From: Lineus longissimus
Taxonomy: Eukaryota; Nemertea; Pilidiophora; Heteronemertea; Lineidae
Assembly: GCF_910592395.1 (NCBI RefSeq)
Contig: NC_088308.1
Span: 12,477,001-12,541,000 of the forward strand
Direction: 5' to 3'
Length of the DNA stretch: 64,000 bases
Part shown: in pieces, positions 22,325 through 35,008 of the stretch
Layout: every line of letters begins with the position of its first letter
Numbering within the stretch: position 1 is the stretch's first letter
Program-made: the position numbers and the translations under genes
The notes under the pieces: model-generated
What the model was told of the DNA's origin: nothing
Seen by the model: the letters and a program-made list of their open reading frames with translations, nothing else
Database searches by the model: none

Positions 22325-23420
22325 CTAAACGTGAGCTTTAAATACCCGCATAATGGTCAAGTCCAACGGTTGCCTCATAGATGTGCACCGCGCGGGAATG
22401 TTATCAAGGAGCACACCAGCTTCCTCAATAGGGGCACAGAATTCATCAGCCAAGTGAGGTCTAAACTGATCTAAGAGTAAAAGGATTGTATTTGGTTCAA
22501 ATTCACAAATGAATGGAAAAAAGACTTCATCAAGCCAATGCTGGCATTTTTTCCCCATTAGATCCAATTGTCAACCCAACGGTGCATCCTAATTTAGAAT
22601 TGCCCATTGAAGTTTTAACGTCAACATCCCTCTGTCCCTGAGTAGCTGCCGTATGCATGGGCGGAAAGTCCAACTGACCAAACGTTTCATTCATATTGTA
22701 AATTGCATGTATGACATGTTGCCTCACTGTGTCCCTGACGTTTCCTTGAAATTGGCGGACACGCTCATTAGCGTTAGCTGGAATCGAAGTCGTGTTTCAT
22801 GTCTTGCGACGAAATACAATATGTTTCCGTTTTATGAAATCGCTGATCCATCCTGGAAAGCACTGAAAGAGGGACCGTTCCGGTCGGTTCAAAAGGTAGT
22901 TGTTTCTTTCATCAACTGGAAGCTCATCCCACCAGCGGTGGAATTCCAGCTCGGCAGCATGGATCAGATCACCTTTGGAGACGGGGAGGGCAAGACGACG
23001 TAGTTTGATAAATCGGTTGTGAACCTGCTCCTCCACTTGTGGCCACCATCCGTCGTGGTCGCTTCTGACCCTCCTACTTTGAGCATTGTTCTCGGCTTGC
23101 TCCATTAACGTTTCCCGATTTGCTATCCATCTTCGTAATGACGTAACTGCCAACCTGAAGCGTCTGGCATACTCTGCCACATTTAGCAGCCAACCATGTT
23201 CAATCGCATGTTCGCAATCGAGGACGTGGAGCAAACTTGCAATTGCACTATAGCTGTTCTGACGTCTTGGTAGTAGGATTATCAACTTCATCATCCTCAT
23301 CAGGGTCCATACCAATGGCAGTTGAGAGTATGAACACAAGATATACAACAGATTTAGATTTTTTCGCATTTTCGCATTGGGCATTATCTCCAGCTGGAAA
23401 AGGTCTGTCTTGAAGCTCAT
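22325..23420 (-). pseudogene. Tigger/pogo-type transposase, decayed
   Basis: On the minus strand, an N-terminal piece (from 23,420) carries a CENP-B/Tc5-like helix-turn-helix region (YARRFRLAVTSLRRW, then GWISDFIKRKHIVFRRKT). A TGA near 22,797-22,799 interrupts the frame. The same frame then continues into the DDE part (IYNMNETFGQLDFPPMHTAA, TVGLTIGSNGEKMPA). A frameshift near 22,560 leads to LLLLDQFRPHLADEF and QPLDLTIMRVFKAHV. The first catalytic aspartate of the usual N-x-D-E-T motif is N here. Stop, frameshift and lost aspartate all show it is dead. TIRs were not found. Confidence 0.82.
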
Positions 23421-23647
23421 AGGCCTGCATGTACCATAGGCCTACCTGTACCTATGACATCTCGGCAATAATCGAGTCAAACAGACCACACTCATGGGGA
23501 CATCAAGCTTGGTTGAAAATTGATTAGGCCAAGTTGACAATACTGCCTACCCGAGATCAAATGGCTTACCAGATTTCTCCCATTGTGGGCCTAAAATTAG
23601 TTTTGGCTGTAAACTAGGCCCGAGACCGATAAAATCCGAAGTTACTG

Positions 23648-23697
23648 TATGTCTAACCCTAACCCTAACCTTAACTCTAACCCTTGATCCTAACCCA
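23648..23697. repeat. Short interstitial telomere-like tract
   Basis: CCCTAACCCTAACC followed by degenerate copies (TTAACTCTAACCC) reads as degenerate TTAGGG repeats on the minus strand. About six imperfect units, well inside the contig. Confidence 0.65.
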
Positions 23698-23746
23698 GCA
23701 ATATGATTGGCTTCGACGATTTGGCACTGGACACTAGTGTTAGCAC

Positions 23747-23787
23747 GGTCATAGAGAGTAAAGTTAACCCGCTTACTCTCTATGACC
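23747..23787. repeat. Hairpin, 15-bp arms
   Basis: GGTCATAGAGAGTAA and its exact reverse complement TTACTCTCTATGACC surround an 11-bp loop. No further context. Confidence 0.7.
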
Positions 23788-24137
23788 ACGTCTTGTGCCA
23801 CATTATTCCCGTCAAAGACCTTTAAATTTCTCGCCCAGGAGCCTGGTTTGCCTCAGCACCGATAGTGGCGCTCCGAAGTTGTATTATGATAATGAGCCAC
23901 ACAACGCGACGGTAAATTAGAATTTCAGTGGGTGCATGTAAAATTCGACAGACGGACAGAAGACGAAATCTAAAATGCGGAAGCGGGAACTGGCAAAGCG
24001 AGGCTGTACGTCATTTCTGATCGGGGATTGTGAATCCCCCAACATCGGTATAATTATACCGTCCATAGGACGTTGGAGGCGCCACTAGCACCCACGAACG
24101 TCATCATCTATAGACATTGGCGCGGGTAAATTGGTAT

Positions 24138-24235
24138 CACCACCACCACCACCACCACCACCACCACCACCACCACCACCACCACCACCACCACCACCAC
24201 CACCACCACCACCACCACCACCACCACCACCACCA
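24138..24235 (+). repeat. (CAC)n microsatellite
   Basis: About 98 bp of uninterrupted CAC/ACC repeat, followed by a short ATTATT run. It is the longest pure trinucleotide array in the window. Confidence 0.97.
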
Positions 24236-24239
24236 TCAT

Positions 24240-25350
24240 TATTATTGTTATTACTGAACTGAACATCGTACTAAACAATACTGGTGATGATTTGTGGTAC
24301 AGGCCTTGGTCTACTGCTGACGGAACATATTGATGAGTTTTCTGTTCCTTAGTCTACTGAACATAATGAGAGACATTTTAGTTTCTTGTGGTGTTTTGGA
24401 TGTTCGTGTAATACTGCTGAACATTTGAAATTAAACATAATTGTGTAAATGATAAACATTGCTGCTGATCAACTTGTTATTTGTTTGATACTGATGAACG
24501 AGCTGTTCCTCTTGTGCTGATTATTTTTATACCATGTGGAATAATTATATTTAGCATAGCATTTCGGTGCGTCCCCAAGGGCCGGGACCATTAATCCGCT
24601 AAGACTATACTAAAATATTTGTCTGCATTTTTGATTTGTGTTAATTTTCAAATCTGGTAAATTGAAAGAAATATTGGGATGGGATGGGGGGGGGGGGGAT
24701 AGTATGCAGTCATAACTGGCACGAAAATCGCGTTTTTGGGGGCCTCGTGGGGGTACCTGCACCCCGCTTGCTATATCAGATCAATCAGCGCAGACTCCAT
24801 GCAGTCACAGTCCCATCTCGTCGGTAGGTTAAACAAATGGACAAAAAATACAAATAAATTCAGCATTGCCCATTACCCATTCAAATCTCGCGCCACCAAC
24901 CTCAAATAGATTGTAAACAAGTGACATAAAATGACGTGGGCAGTATACAGTGGCGCCATCACAAGAATTTAATAGGTACTATATAATTACCGATGTTGGA
25001 GGTTATGAATTGCCTACCAATATGATAGTACATCACATTGTAGTAAATACTTCACATGAAATAGTAGCGGATTTCGCCTCGCACCATTGGACTTCCTATA
25101 TAGGTAGGCCCCTAGATCCAACTATTGTCTAGCTACTAATACTATTAGTATAGTATAGGCTAGTAGGCCTATATCACTATGAGATGACTGGTGGTTGGTA
25201 GGCATGCCATGGTAGGTACTTCCGTTCGGTACTCGTGGTAGCTAGCTAGGTAGGAGGCGCGGGGCGACTCCGTCCCTCAGTGGAACCCCCTTCATGTATT
25301 GTCCTAGTAACTATAGATCCATCCACTTGATTGGGAACAACGTAGGAAGT
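24240..25350. other. Intergenic; no gene recognised
   Basis: Contains a G-run near 24,687-24,699 and TAGGCCTA words (25,100-25,180). No exon was supported. Confidence 0.45.
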
Positions 25351-25354
25351 CGTA

Positions 25355-27285
25355 CATGGGGCTAGGGAGCGTATGTCAACCTCCTCCAGGAACCAATGAA
25401 AATCCGTTATTATAATGAGGTAAACAATGACACGTGCTAGTCCGAACACAACAGATTGATCAGTAGAGCCCTACACACAGAGCGCGGAGTGCAGTGTGAC
25501 AAACATATGGATGGACATGATACATGATGCGTGTCGGGATGATGGTAGGCCTATTACAGGGCCGTATTTAGAGGGGGGGCAGGGGGGGCAGCTGCCCCCC
25601 CTGTGGAATAAATGTTGAAAAAAAAATTTTCAGACAGCAATAAAAAGACAAACTAATCTTAGCCATAGCTTTACCAGCATGATAGCAGCATATGGCTAGC
25701 AGATGTTATCAACTCAGGTGCAACCCTTATAATCTGACCAGTCCAGTGCCCTGACCCTAGTCTTCTATTCTGACAGAGGAGTTTCATACAAGTCATATAG
25801 TAAAATCCCTAGTCTTCTTTCTCATAAAAGTGGTCCTTTTTTAGAGTAAAAGTACTGTTGATTCACACTTCCAAATGCCAGGAAAATGCCATTTCAGACC
25901 TTTTATTTTCAAATTTTTCCGGGGGAGGGCCCCCAGACCCCCCCCCGTTCGGATGCGCCTGCGGCGCATGCAGATCGCCTTCGGCGATCTATCCCACTGC
26001 CCCCCCTGGACAAAAAAGTTAAATACGGCCCTGTATTAGTGCTGTTGCTGGCGGCTTACTGGACTTTGCGCAATATTTCGCCAAAAAAGTATTCTACGCA
26101 ACGGTCCCTAGGTGACTTTTCCTATTCATTATACACAGCCTGTCCATCCTAGATCGTGGTTACGTGGGGAGTAATCGTTGTAAAATTAGGCCAAACGCAA
26201 AGACAGTTAAACCCGGGTACCATTATGTTTACGATGCGAACAAGCCGTGTAAGTCATTATCAGCATTTTTTTCATTAAACATTTACGGGTACAGCGTCAC
26301 AGGGAGCAGCATTGAACGGTAAACAGGTTCACATCATATTCAGACAACGGCTTGTAACGGCCATACAGGAAACGATCAAAAACCGACGATCACAACTATT
26401 CGCTTGCTGAGAGTACACATTACGCGCATACATTACATTCAGACATTTGAGCTTCCAAGCATTGAGAAATAACAGGTCATGTGCGAATTTGGCATGTAAT
26501 TTTGGTAATTTACGTGAGTACATTTTCAACCCCGAAAAGTGTGAAGTGAAGTTATGCTTTTATTTAGTAAAAATCGGTAGGCATGTCCAACAAGACATGT
26601 CTCAGCTGCCTGGGTGGGTGTGGGTCATCACTCAAAAGTCGTTCTCTGCAATGCTCGCAAGCACTGCGTGTGTGTTTGATTTGTGTATACAATGTACGTT
26701 ACCCTCTCTACTTCAAATGAATGAACCTCATAAGGGTTTGATTAATTAATTGTTTGTCGTACCTTCTTCGATCGAGGTCCGAACAAATTCATGATTTTGA
26801 TTTTTAAAAACACGTATTCATAATGGAAAACACATCCATACTGGTGACTGACACCATCTATCCAACTTGACGTACCGGGGTAAAACATAATGGTCGCTCC
26901 CCCATTTCGCTCGTTTCGTTTCGTTGCACAAAGTCCAGTAAGCCGTTGCTGGCAATTAGCACTAGCAGCCGATTTAGGCCCTACTAGCCTAGACCTTGTT
27001 ATCAACATCGAATAGACTAAAATGTAGCATTTAGCACGATGTGATAACTTGATTATTAACCTTTTTTGCCTAAGCCGAACTCCATTGTTTATTGTTTAAT
27101 AACGGTTGTACAAGACACATGTGTCAAACAGCATGCAGTCACTCGCGAGTGAGGTATGACGTCGCAGTCATCGCTGCCTGAAGATGGCAAACTACAAGAC
27201 TAGCACGTGTCATTGTTTACCTCATTATAATAACGGATTTTCATTGGTTCCTGGAGGAGGTTGACATACGCTCCCTAGCCCCATG
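25355..27285. mobile_element. Element or inverted duplication with 88-bp arms
   Basis: 25,355-25,442 and 27,198-27,285 are near-identical inverted copies (beginning CATGGGGCTAGGGAGCG). Between them are 1.76 kb of mostly non-coding DNA and a smaller inserted element (25,557-26,033). No transposase and no target duplication were found, so an inverted duplication is possible. Confidence 0.6.
25557..26033. mobile_element. Non-autonomous element, CAGGGCCGTATTTA ends
   Basis: CAGGGCCGTATTTA and its reverse complement TAAATACGGCCCTG mark the ends, followed inward by G- and C-runs. The element is flanked by TATTA on both sides (25,552-25,556 and 26,034-26,038). Two adjacent hairpins, TGCGCC-TGC-GGCGCA and AGATCGCC-TTC-GGCGATCT, lie near 25,954-25,991. 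The CAGGG...CCCTG ends recall hAT elements, but an 8-bp duplication is not seen. Confidence 0.6.
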
Positions 27286-27289
27286 CAGA

Positions 27290-28435
27290 CCTTCTGTTGA
27301 AAAATACCAAGGTGCCTAACTTTTATTTTCATAGCCTAGGTGCGTAATTCTTGAAAGTCGCTGTTTGTGACTTGTGCCCGGCGGCCATGATTGATGATAA
27401 TGAGAATCACGGATTCCCATACTAGGAGTGATTCCATTGGTTGGCCTTCTGAGTGACCCCCGACATCGACCAATGGCGTGCACTGTTATAGTCTGTGATG
27501 TAGTTACAATAATATGCCTATCGGCAGCGCTGCAGTCGGGATATCCAGGTGCGCGAATTTTAAAACTTTGAAGAGCTAGGCACGCAATTCAATGCTGGCA
27601 AAATGACAATTTGGCCGCGCAAAGGCGCGCAAGCGCAAATGCGCACCATTCAACAGAAGTTCTGCCCATGTGGAAGTCGTTGCGTTGCCTCACGTTATAG
27701 TAATGTAAAAATGCATGGTGACGGGCCATGTCGGTTTAACGGAATTGACGGAATCAACGGAAACTGGTCTGTAACTGATATAGCATGGTTCCCATCATGT
27801 TTCTCTATCGGTTGGGGGGGGGGTTATACTGCGGGGAATCCCGTTTGGGGAAATACCCGATTGGTTCAAGGTCTTTACACGAGATAGGAGGACGAATTCG
27901 CTGGTGTTGATCATATTGATACAAAAACCTTTTAAAGGCGGCCGCCGACTTGGTGGTGGACGCGGGTACATTTTAGACAACAACTCGCTAATCTAGCACA
28001 CAAATGTAAAATGTCCTGCTTATTTCGTTTATGACCATTAGATTTTATTTTTATGACTTAATATGCTTTTAAACCTGGTGGACGCTGTTTAGTATGACCC
28101 GATCTGACAGGATATAGGTAGGACGGGAACAAGTCCATGAAAACAATACCTCGCAGACCTTTTTACAAGCCTGTCTGGGGGATCAATTTACTTCTCGATA
28201 ACTATAGCAATTTATAACATTCTAATAGCCTGGGAATGTTGTATTTATTGTTAGTAATAACATTCTTTAATTGTCAAGCGATTTTATGCAGTTTTAGCAT
28301 TGTTTCCGTAGAATTTCCGTCAATTCCGTTAAATTGACATGGCCATGGTGACGTGACGATGGCCAACACTACTTGAGCCCATTAGAACTTAGGTATAAGT
28401 TTACTGTCCGAGACTTTCTAAAAACTGATGAGGCT
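27290..28435. other. Intergenic; no gene recognised
   Basis: Short ORFs only. The ORF at 27,603-27,887 has no motif and crosses a G-run. No repeat borders were defined. Confidence 0.4.
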
Positions 28436-28440
28436 CTTTG

Positions 28441-30090
28441 GCTCACCGTAGGAGAGTCTCTACAATACCGCAGTGTCCGGCGTCCGTCGTCGTCATCGTC
28501 GTCGGCATTGTAACCTATTTCAAAAACAGTGGCACGTTTCTTAACTGCTAAAGCTATGAAATTTAAACTTGGTACACATGATCCCCTAGGTCAGATAAAC
28601 TCTGACACTAAATTTCAGTCCAGTCTTATTCTTTTCGAGACCCGTGTCTTTGCCGTGTGTAAGAAAAACCTGGCGAGCACTTCCACCTATTGTATACTCA
28701 GCAAGATATGTTGTTAATTAATTTGGCGACAGATGCTGCTGGAGGTCATTAATTGCAGAAATCTAACGCTAACCGAACTACTCCCTTCATTTCCGACCCG
28801 AGTGCCACCCAGCGGCTGTTAAACATACAAATGTATAACACAACGTCTGTATTAAACCACGTCTGTATAAAACCACGTCTGTTTAACAATACGACCCTAA
28901 TTCACAACCTCCGTAAATGGCCATGTCTATAATTACTAACGTCTTAAATTTTTTAATGTCATAAAGTCTAACGTCTTTAATTCAACCACCCAAATTTGCA
29001 ACCTCCTTATAAAATTGGTAACGGTCATATAAAAATTGCAACCTCCATTTATTGCAGATATAACCGCCCATACAAAAACGTGAAAAGTGTGATATCTTGC
29101 TTAATACTGATTCGTTTTTGGTAAAATTTTTATGGTTGGTACTCTTGGCAAGAATGAAATAGGTTACAAGAAGTGTGATATTTCACTTATTAGTGACTTC
29201 TTTTCAATAAAATGTTTATGTTAGGTTCTCCTAGCAATGATACATCACATATCATATGAGTTTTTGATTTGACCTGCTTTTCAAGGTCACAGAGGTCAAA
29301 TGGCGTAAATTGGTCGTTTGATTGTAACTATGGCACGTTTCTTAACCACTAAAGGCTATGAACTTGAAATTTGGTACACATGACTCCCTACGTCATGTAA
29401 CTTTGGACACCGAATTTCGATCTGATCTGGTACTCAACTTGGCCACTAGGAGGCCAAAACTAAAATAGGTAAAAAGAGCAATATCTCGTTTGTTAGTGAC
29501 TTGTTTTTGATGATATTCTTATGGTACTCGGTGTTCTCCACCGTATCTGGTTTAATTGGGGCGGATGTACTAACAAATATACTTTGAAATCATGCTAGAG
29601 CATGGCCACGAGAACGAGCGCCTTGGCACGAGGGCGAAGGGAGGTGTGGGGGGATCTCCCCCAGAAATTTTTGAATTTAAACATGCTTAGATGCGATTTC
29701 CCAGCACCAGGTATGCAGAATTCGACTCCTCTTCGCCTACAAAACATTCAACACCTACTGCAAATCTCCGATATAGGCCGCATAATCATGACGAACATGT
29801 ACGTTGGCACCGCCCGCAACATTAACAATATTTGGCGGGAAGCTCACTGCGCCGCCGGCCATTGACGAATGCAATTTTAATAGGGGCGGGCAGCCTTAAT
29901 TTTTAATGGTGTGGAGAACACTGGTACTTACTCCAAGCAACGATGCATCACATGTCATACAGATTTTGATTTGACCTATATGCTATACATGTACAATGTT
30001 TCTTAACCAGGATAAATTCCAAAGCACCAAATATCTATACGGTGAGCACAATGGCCGCTGGCCCCTTTCATTTTCAATATTCATTATTCA
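28441..30090 (+). repeat. Dispersed AGGTCA repeat, copy 2 (interrupted)
   Basis: It starts GCTCACCGTAGG with a CGTCGTC tract (about 28,480-28,504) and contains the unit motifs of copy 1. One perfect AGGTCA-cag-AGGTCA lies at 29,284-29,298. Its right part matches copy 3 (38.0-38.5 kb) almost base for base, down to the end GTGAGCACAATGGCC. A distinct stretch at about 28,800-29,070 with ACGTCTGTATTAAACC-type repeats is absent from the other copies. A 392-bp element interrupts it. Confidence 0.75.
29530..29921. mobile_element. MITE with 8-bp target duplication
   Basis: The ends GTGTTCTCCAC and GTGGAGAACAC are inverted. It is flanked by TGGTACTC (29,522-29,529) and TGGTACTT (29,922-29,929). The related copy at 38,391 has a single uninterrupted TGGTACTTACTTC, an internal empty site that confirms the insertion. 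An 8-bp duplication is typical of hAT elements. The contained 87-codon ORF shows no domain. Confidence 0.82.
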
Positions 30091-30918
30091 TTTTTTTATT
30101 TAACCGTTTTTCAAATGAAAAACAAGATACGGAATACAAGTACAATCAAGTGTCTTTATTTAATAAAGTGTATGAATACACTATGGCCTGCTACAGACAA
30201 TCAAATATGATGAAGATAAATCACAATCGCTTGTTAATTGGGTCTTCTTGGCAAGTGGCACATTGTGGGTAGAAGGCACTGTCATCATCTTCATCATCTG
30301 GCACATAGTCTCCACAGTGAATACAACAAGGCTGTGTGCAATTCGTCGTTCGTATGCCGGGCATTGGCCTCCACTTTCATGACATGTGGCCATGCACAAA
30401 GTGCGCCAAAATCCTGGTTACGTGACATCATCATCAACCCGACAATGTGTCAGACAGCGAATTCACTCACTGAGATTCCCCTGATATCATGCTGATTTCA
30501 TGCCAGCGTTTGATGCTACGCATCTGCGTGATTCCTCAATATTTCTTCAATTCATTCAATCGCTTATTTTGTAACAATTCATCGTATAATACTGGATTTT
30601 TAATGAAAATACGTACGCGGCATGCAGAAATTATTTGAAAAAATCGGCGACCGGGGAGCAACTTTTGGTTCTGCGTTGTCCCGTCGCCATATGAGAGGAC
30701 GATTCTGATTGGCTTATTGAAATAAATAGGCCAATTGAAATGAATAACTTGTTTTACATGACCGTGTGCCTCAATTTTCGGCGCTGCCTCGACAATTTTT
30801 TTATATTTTATATTTTTCTCAAAAGTCTTTTTTACTCGTTTTATACTCAAAAGATCGGCAGAGCGTGCACGCCATCTGCTGTCTCTTGATAGAACCTTGT
30901 ATTGTAGTAGTTCAAAAT

Positions 30919-31972
30919 GGCTTGTGGTATTCGACTCGATGACTCGACGACGCGATGGCTCGATGACGCGATCGTTGCTATGGATTTTGCTAAAATACGG
31001 AATCCCATGATCCTGGTCTCCGGGCTACCGCTGCAACAGCAGAGGTTTTAGCTCGGCCTTCACATACCCAGCTACGGTATGTGGAAGGATGTGCCCCCCC
31101 CCCCCCCCCCCCAGCCATGGCCACTGAAGATTGGTCCCCGCGATTGATTTTGATATTTAAAGGACTCGTGGAAGTTTCATAGCATGCAAAATGACCGGAG
31201 ATTTAATTGACAAACAAGCTTCTAGTGGCCAATGTCAGATGTCATGTGGTAGTCTGTCAAGAATCGGAATTTTGCATATGTACAGTTTTTTAGACTCAGT
31301 CACTCAGTCCCTCTTCTGTCCCTTGACATCTGCCCCCCCCCCCCCCCCCCCCAATACATCAGCCCCTATACATGCTTTCCGAAATTGGTGGCTTGCATTG
31401 GAACTAACTTTTTCCCCCTTGTCCGTCATCAAAGGCATTCAAGTGTGTTGGTCAACCATGACTATCTCCTTTGTCCCTCCACCACAGGCCTAGTTTCCCC
31501 TTATGACATCACTATTTCGGACACTCAGCGCCCCATTTCTGGAAAGGTGTATAGGACATTTAATATTGCCGTGCTGAACGGATATCCAGAGCCAACCTTG
31601 TCTCCAGGAAATCGCGTGTCATTTTAACATTGGAATTTCTGCTCGTAAAGAACCTGGGTAGGAGGTTGATCTGAACCAGCTATATTTAGGTGTATTAGCT
31701 GTATTGACGGTAAGATACCAGTGGCTTGTATAGCAACATGGCGCATGGTTTTATCAAAAATGCGAACTTGTAGGAAACGAAAAATGGTCGGATAGATACG
31801 GTGAAAACAGCTGGAAAGGGGTTGGTAATGATCGGTTCTTTTTTATTTTCCTCCACTTATGATTCTATGTATAAATTACAGTCCAAGCAGTGATATTCTT
31901 TAAAAAGATTCCAACCGGATCGCGTCATCGAGTCATCGCGTCGTCGAGTCATCGAGTCGAATACCACAAGCC
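30919..31972. mobile_element. Element with 55-bp inverted ends rich in CTCGATGA
   Basis: 30,919-30,973 (GGCTTGTGGTATTCGACTCG...) and 31,918-31,972 are inverted copies. The arms themselves contain imperfect tandem GACTCGATG/GACGCGATG words. The interior has C-runs of 19 (31,094-31,112) and 20 (31,333-31,352) and no recognisable protein. No target duplication was identified. Confidence 0.65.
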
Positions 31973-31999
31973 GTTCAAAATCATCTTGTGTTTTACTCT

Positions 32000-33770
32000 G
32001 CACTGTGTTGGCAAGGTGATCAGGCACTCCGTGCAGACATGGCAGGTTGCCATGCGTCCCGTCATTCGCACCTTTTTTTATCTATTTCTCGTCACATGGA
32101 CGATGGTTTTCGTAATTTGCCAGATTGTTTGTGAGGCCAAGGTGTTGCAGCCATGGCTTCCTTTTCCAGGCAGGGGATGATTGTTCAGTTTTAACCACAG
32201 TTTTAATTGTTAGTTCATTAAAGGTTTTCTTCCAATTATTCTCGACCTTGACCTTCCATATTTCAGCTGAAAATATATATAAAATATAAAATATAAAGTA
32301 AAAGATGCCTACTCGCATATATTTTCCAAGGTGGAGTCATGTAAAAAAAAAAAAATTATTCATGGCCTTAACGTTGTTCCCAATCAAGTGCATGGATCTA
32401 TTAGTACCAGCCCAAAGTGCTCTTTTACAAGCTGACAGGGTAGGCACTTGGGCTGAGATTGACTGCTATACACGATGGTGCCTATTATTATGAACCAACT
32501 TTGAACTGCCAGTACATGATGAAAACATAATTTATTCACATGAGAATTGCTGTGCATCTGACCTAGATAACACTCAAGCCCTCTAAAGACGCTAATGGCG
32601 TATTGTTACAATATTTTGTTCACAAAAGTGATTTTGTCAACCTCACCTGTTTTTACCGCTATATGACCCAGACTGGCCATCAGAATATTTCATTTTTGTA
32701 ACAAGCCTTCTGATTGGTCGATAGGTGCCCGCCATTAAATTTTAGCAGATTTACAGCCCATCACTATCAGAAAAATTCATAATATTAACTAGTATTGGGC
32801 AATTCGCCTAACAGCAAATTGCAGACCATATCCCTGGTGAAAGTATTTTGTCATGTTGAGAAATTAGGTTTGCACCAGGATATAACCAGATAAATCAGAG
32901 GCAAATAACCCTGAATAACCAGCTGAATTAGGTTGTGACAGTAGGTGCATCATAAATACTAGAATTAGCGATGGTTCTGGGACTGCAACAACTCAGCATA
33001 TGGATGGTCAGAATCCAGCAGACAACAAGCAAATGTAATCTGAATCTCAACATCTTTCGTATCTTTTGATGAGTTTTCTGGTCGAGTGAGGGAAACCAGT
33101 TGGCCATCTGATATGGCTGGTGGGGATGAAAGCTCCCAATGTTGGGACGACCAATAATACATTGCGTCTCCACAGTATTTATATTATAATACCTCCCTCC
33201 ATGCACACATGGTTCTGCTGCCAATTTTTTTCTTCAAATGATCTAGGTGTCAATCATGCACTTGTGGGTACTGGCACCACGTAGGTAACTTCTGATCTGA
33301 TCTTAAGTGGCAGGTTTTTGGTGCTTTGTCCTGGTGCTCATTTTTAAGATGACAAAACACTATCACCAGGGAAATGGTCTGCAATTGCTGTTAGGAAAGT
33401 CACAATCTGGGGACAAAAAATAAATGTGATTTAGACTTCGCATTCCTTTGAAGTGTAGGTTGCAACATCCCAGGCCATTGATGCATGCATGGTCACAACA
33501 TAGGGGCAACCGGGAATCATGGCAAGGATTTTTACAACCATTCTGTTGAGGTGTAGATTGTGATGCGAGGGAAGTGTCTTGATCTCTACATAAAATTCCT
33601 TCGACATGGTGCAACAAACCAGTCCAGTAGATATATACATGGTCATAGCATACGGCATCGAGACAACCAGTATGCAAGGTTACGGCCAGGCCCAAGGGGT
33701 ATGACCGATCAGCACTAAGAGTAAAAACGTAAAATGCAATAATATCTTTTTAAACTAACTGCCACAGTAG
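32000..33770. other. Intergenic; two weak direct repeats
   Basis: No gene is recognised. The minus-strand ORF at 33,363-33,695 contains two related segments around CATGGTCACAACATAGGGGC (33,488) and CATGGTCATAGCATACGGCA (33,639), so part of it is a local duplication. Confidence 0.4.
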
Positions 33771-33773
33771 GTT

Positions 33774-34720
33774 TATTTATTCAGTCTTTTTGAAGTAAAA
33801 GTATTACAGTGAAAAGAACGAAATACGGCTGGAATATTATACTGGTTTGTCTTCGGACGGCAAATTCAGCACTGCACCGATGTCAAGGTTAAGACGGTTA
33901 TACGACTTTGCCTCATCAGCTCCTCGTGGTCAAGGCTCCTATATCCGTGACTGATGCGGTCGCAGAACAGAACAGATGCTGATCATCCCCGTCACTGCGT
34001 CAGGCTGTAAAACAGAGCGAGGAAATATTTTAACTTCACCAGAAGTTTTATCATTCATTATTCAGACCAACAGACACTGAATACCTGCTAATAGTCTATG
34101 AATTTCATTGTCATAATTCAGAACAAACACTTATCACCTTTGCTGACAATATTTTCAGAAGGTGTGTACATTCGTGTGTCCATTTACACTGCACGTGTAT
34201 ACGTGCTTTACTGTACATTTCTACAGGAGTGAGCAGGATGTATAGAAAAACGATCTCCAAAACTGTTGCTTTCAGCACTCGCGACACGTTAAGCGAGGTT
34301 TTAGCAATTATTTTCAGTGAAGGTATATCTCATGTGTAGAGTCTGGGTGATTTTGAGACATTCTTAGGTGTATGAGGCGCACAGTTTGATGAAACTTGCC
34401 CGAATTCGTAATTTTTTGGATGAATGTATATCCGCCATTGCGGGGATCTGGAAACTTTCGGATGACAAGTTTGCCTCAAAAGATGGACGTGCTCCCTATA
34501 ATCACCCAAACTAACAGCGAATATATATTCTTAAGATCCTTTTCTTGACCTCTGATGAGTTAATTTTGTCTGATGCAGTGTTTCAACACAAATTTGAGGG
34601 CGATTACAATCACGAAAAATTCACACTCACCCAGTCTAGAATGCGTAGACGAAATGTCTGTTGGCTCTTCAATGTAGCGGGTATCCTCCCACCTGTTCAG
34701 GTCGGGACAGATCAACGTTG
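33774..34720 (-). ncRNA. Possible minus-strand spliced transcript (weak)
   Basis: On the minus strand, a sequence ending in a CTG-GTGAGTG donor (exon side near 34,633) is followed by an acceptor TTTTACAG near 34,006 and then AATAAA near 33,774-33,781. Joining the two gives an immediate stop, so it would be non-coding or the model is wrong. RNA data are needed. Confidence 0.2.
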
Positions 34721-34974
34721 AGCAACTTGCCTAATCGGTAAAAACGCGGGAGGCAGTGCTATTACCGGAACGGTTCAGAACCGGCGATTTTCATCAAAAA
34801 TCACCCAAAAACTAAAAAAGTAAGCAACGGCTGCAAAAATAAAGTACACGTTGTTCGTTAGCAGGTTATGAAACGTAACCTAACCAAATTTCAGGTCGTT
34901 CCGTGCGGCAGTTTCGGAGATACGTGTCGAAAACCACATCCCTCGGGTCCTGGCGATCGGCTCAGTAAAAACAA

Positions 34975-35008
34975 TAGACCATATCCACGGAGTTGTGGAT
35001 ATGGTCTA
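34975..35008. repeat. Hairpin, perfect 14-bp arms
   Basis: TAGACCATATCCAC, loop GGAGTT, then the exact complement GTGGATATGGTCTA. No RNA gene context is evident. Confidence 0.8.

Noticed and set aside
22653-23003. 116-codon plus-strand ORF
   Set aside because: It is antisense to the Tigger-type transposase, which has recognisable motifs on the minus strand.
23648-23697. A true telomere or chromosome end
   Set aside because: It is only about 50 bp of degenerate units, and unique-looking DNA continues on both sides.
30536-30850. 104-codon minus-strand ORF
   Set aside because: It is lysine/isoleucine-rich from AT content, with no motif and no splice signals in phase.
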